6,813 nt of DNA, from contig DBKQ01000111.1 in the NCBI GenBank assembly GCA_002298545.1, positions 56,764 through 63,576 of the forward strand, given 5' to 3'. The position numbers were made by a program, and so were the translations under genes. Below the pieces are notes generated by a model, which ran no database searches, was not told the origin of the DNA, and worked only from the letters and a program-made list of their open reading frames with translations. Shown piece by piece: positions 5,694 to 6,813 of this stretch. The stretch comes from Prevotella sp. UBA746 (GTDB lineage: Bacteria; Bacteroidota; Bacteroidia; Bacteroidales; Bacteroidaceae). Each line of letters opens with the position of its first letter. The stretch's first letter is position 1.

Positions 5694-6643
5694 TTCTCTG
5701 TCTTAAATAATGAATCTACAAATTCTTTTTTGTCAAATAACTGAAGGTCATCTACGCCCTCTCCAAGTCCGATATATTTCACCGGCACTTTTAGCTGGTC
5801 TGATATTCCTATCACTACTCCGCCTTTTGCTGTTCCGTCGAGCTTTGTTATTGCCATACTCGTTATCTGGGTGACGGCAGCGAATTGCTTTGCTTGCTCA
5901 AAGGCATTCTGCCCTGTACTGCCGTCTAACACGAGCATTACCTCGTCCGGGGCTGTCGGAGCGAGCTTCTTTAATACGTCTTTTATTTTCTTCAGCTCGT
6001 TCATCAAACCGACTTTATTGTGCAAACGGCCTGCTGTGTCTATCAACACTACATCGGCATTATTTGCTATTGCTGAACTCAAGGTGTCGTATGCTACACT
6101 TGCCGGGTCGGCACCCATCTGCTGCTTTACTACTGTCACACCTACACGCTCTCCCCATATACAGAGCTGTTCTACGGCTGCAGCACGGAAGGTGTCCGCC
6201 GCACCGAGATATACTTTCTTTCCGGCATTCTTGAACTGTTTTGCAAGCTTTCCTATCGTTGTCGTCTTACCTACTCCGTTTACTCCTACTACGAGTATTA
6301 CATACGGTTTGTGATCTTCTGGAAGATTCCAGTCTGAATAACTGTTTGTATCATCCAACAGCTTCGCTATTTCTTCGCGTAGTATTGTGTTCAGCTCTGC
6401 CGTCGAGACGTATTTATCCCGTGCCACGCGTTCCTCGATGCCTTTTATTATCTTTATTGTCGTTTCCACTCCAACGTCGGAGGTTATCAATACCTCTTCC
6501 AAATCGTCCAAGACATCATCGTCGACTTTTGACTTACCTGCAACAACATGAGCGAGTTTCGAGAATACGCTCTGTTTTGTTTTCTCGAGACCTTTATCTA
6601 AGGTCTCTTTGTTCTTTTTTCCGAATAGACCAAAAAATGCCAT
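5690..6643 (-). CDS. ftsY: Signal recognition particle receptor GTPase FtsY
   Basis: FtsY is the membrane-associated receptor that, with Ffh/SRP, delivers ribosomes making membrane proteins to the translocon. The 317-residue protein shows the N domain (helical, about 20-100) and the SRP-type G domain: P-loop GVNGVGKTT (120-128), DTFRAAAVEQL (150-160), DTAGR (202-206), TKLDGTAKGG (266-275) and the closing GLGEGVDDLQLF (292-303). FtsY rather than Ffh is indicated by the absence of a Met-rich M domain and by the C-terminal end. The long acidic A domain of the Escherichia coli protein is absent; instead a short amphipathic MAFFGLFGKKNKE start may bind the membrane. It is first in its operon, with its own promoter just upstream and no Shine-Dalgarno sequence, and its stop overlaps the rimO GTG by four bases. 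All GTPase motifs are intact. Confidence 0.98.
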   Translation of the reverse strand: MAFFGLFGKKNKETLDKGLEKTKQSVFSKLAHVVAGKSKVDDDVLDDLEEVLITSDVGVETTIKIIKGIEERVARDKYVSTAELNTILREEIAKLLDDTNSYSDWNLPEDHKPYVILVVGVNGVGKTTTIGKLAKQFKNAGKKVYLGAADTFRAAAVEQLCIWGERVGVTVVKQQMGADPASVAYDTLSSAIANNADVVLIDTAGRLHNKVGLMNELKKIKDVLKKLAPTAPDEVMLVLDGSTGQNAFEQAKQFAAVTQITSMAITKLDGTAKGGVVIGISDQLKVPVKYIGLGEGVDDLQLFDKKEFVDSLFKTEK

Positions 6644-6665
6644 AGTGTTTATTTATTTTCGGGTA

Positions 6666-6697
6666 CAAATTTATAAAAAAAAACTCACTGCAGCAAA
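6666..6697 (-). promoter_or_regulatory. Bacteroidetes-type promoter for the ftsY-rimO-HU operon
   Basis: On the minus strand, TTTG (6697-6694) is followed after exactly 20 bases by TAAATTTG (6673-6666). These match the -33 TTTG and -7 TAnnTTTG elements of the Bacteroidetes primary sigma factor at its usual spacing. The spacer ends in a run of nine T. Transcription would start near 6660, leaving a leader of only about 15-20 nt before ATG 6643, with no Shine-Dalgarno sequence. Confidence 0.8.
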
Positions 6698-6723
6698 TAA
6701 AAGATTATATGGGCTTATAAATT

Positions 6724-6810
6724 TCTCCCACAGCTCTCACAGATTCCACAAATTTTATCTTCTGGAAATTATTTTTCTCCCACAGATTAATTTTCCCCCA
6801 CAGATTAAAT
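6724..6810 (-). repeat. Cluster of short CTGTGGGAG-type direct repeats at the window edge
   Basis: Within the 170-bp gene-free end of the window, the minus strand carries repeated short words: TCTGTGGGGG, TCTGTGGGAG, a diverged TTTGTGGAA, TCTGTGAGAG and GCTGTGGGAG. The plus-strand word CACAGATT starts at 6738, 6781 and 6799. The last two copies share the 12-mer CCCACAGATTAA at an 18-bp period. They are separated by A/T-rich spacers. No gene, RNA or terminator is visible in this stretch. The array may continue past the edge. It resembles low-complexity intergenic repeats rather than a known element; the function is unknown. Confidence 0.6.
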
Positions 6811-6813
6811 TTC

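Noticed and set aside
6724..6813. CRISPR array at the right end
   Set aside because: Repeat words are only about 10-12 bases, spacers are irregular and short, and there are no cas genes.

Overview
The window looks like Bacteroidota DNA, most likely Bacteroidales and perhaps a Prevotella relative. I infer this from protein character, from two promoters with the Bacteroidetes-type -7 element TAnnTTTG, and from two gene sets typical of the phylum. No identity search was possible, so the genus is a guess. All seven genes are on the minus strand and are described here in transcription order, from high to low coordinates. Coding density is high: the longest stretch without a gene is the 170 bp at the right edge.

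Right-hand unit (6643 down to 2829): ftsY (SRP receptor GTPase), rimO (ribosomal protein S12 methylthiotransferase), a small HU-family DNA-binding protein, and a 418-residue protein joining an HU-like domain, an acidic Glu/Pro-rich linker, one membrane span and a C-terminal LysM domain. Junctions overlap by 4, 8 and 1 nt, so this is almost certainly one operon. A good promoter (-33 TTTG, 20-nt spacer, -7 TAAATTTG) lies just upstream of ftsY, behind a run of short CTGTG-type repeats at the window edge. The operon mixes protein targeting, ribosome modification and chromosome/envelope architecture.

Middle (2708-2828): this 121-bp gap holds a weak terminator candidate just after the HU-LysM stop, a -7 element for the next operon, and a striking long inverted repeat whose loop contains that -7 element.

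Left-hand unit (2707 down to the left edge): a MoxR-type AAA+ ATPase, a DUF58 protein with a von Willebrand A-like MIDAS motif, and a membrane-anchored periplasmic protein cut by the window edge. This order is the start of the Bacteroidetes Bat (aerotolerance) operon; VWA genes batA/batB and later bat genes would be expected beyond position 1. The MoxR ATPase probably acts as a chaperone-like remodelling factor with the VWA-type partners, and the third protein would link them to the envelope.

The most unusual items are the membrane-spanning HU-LysM fusion, which could physically connect nucleoid and peptidoglycan, and the inverted repeat around the moxR promoter. Most of the window is otherwise conserved core genome; I see no mobile element, CRISPR array, tRNA or rRNA.
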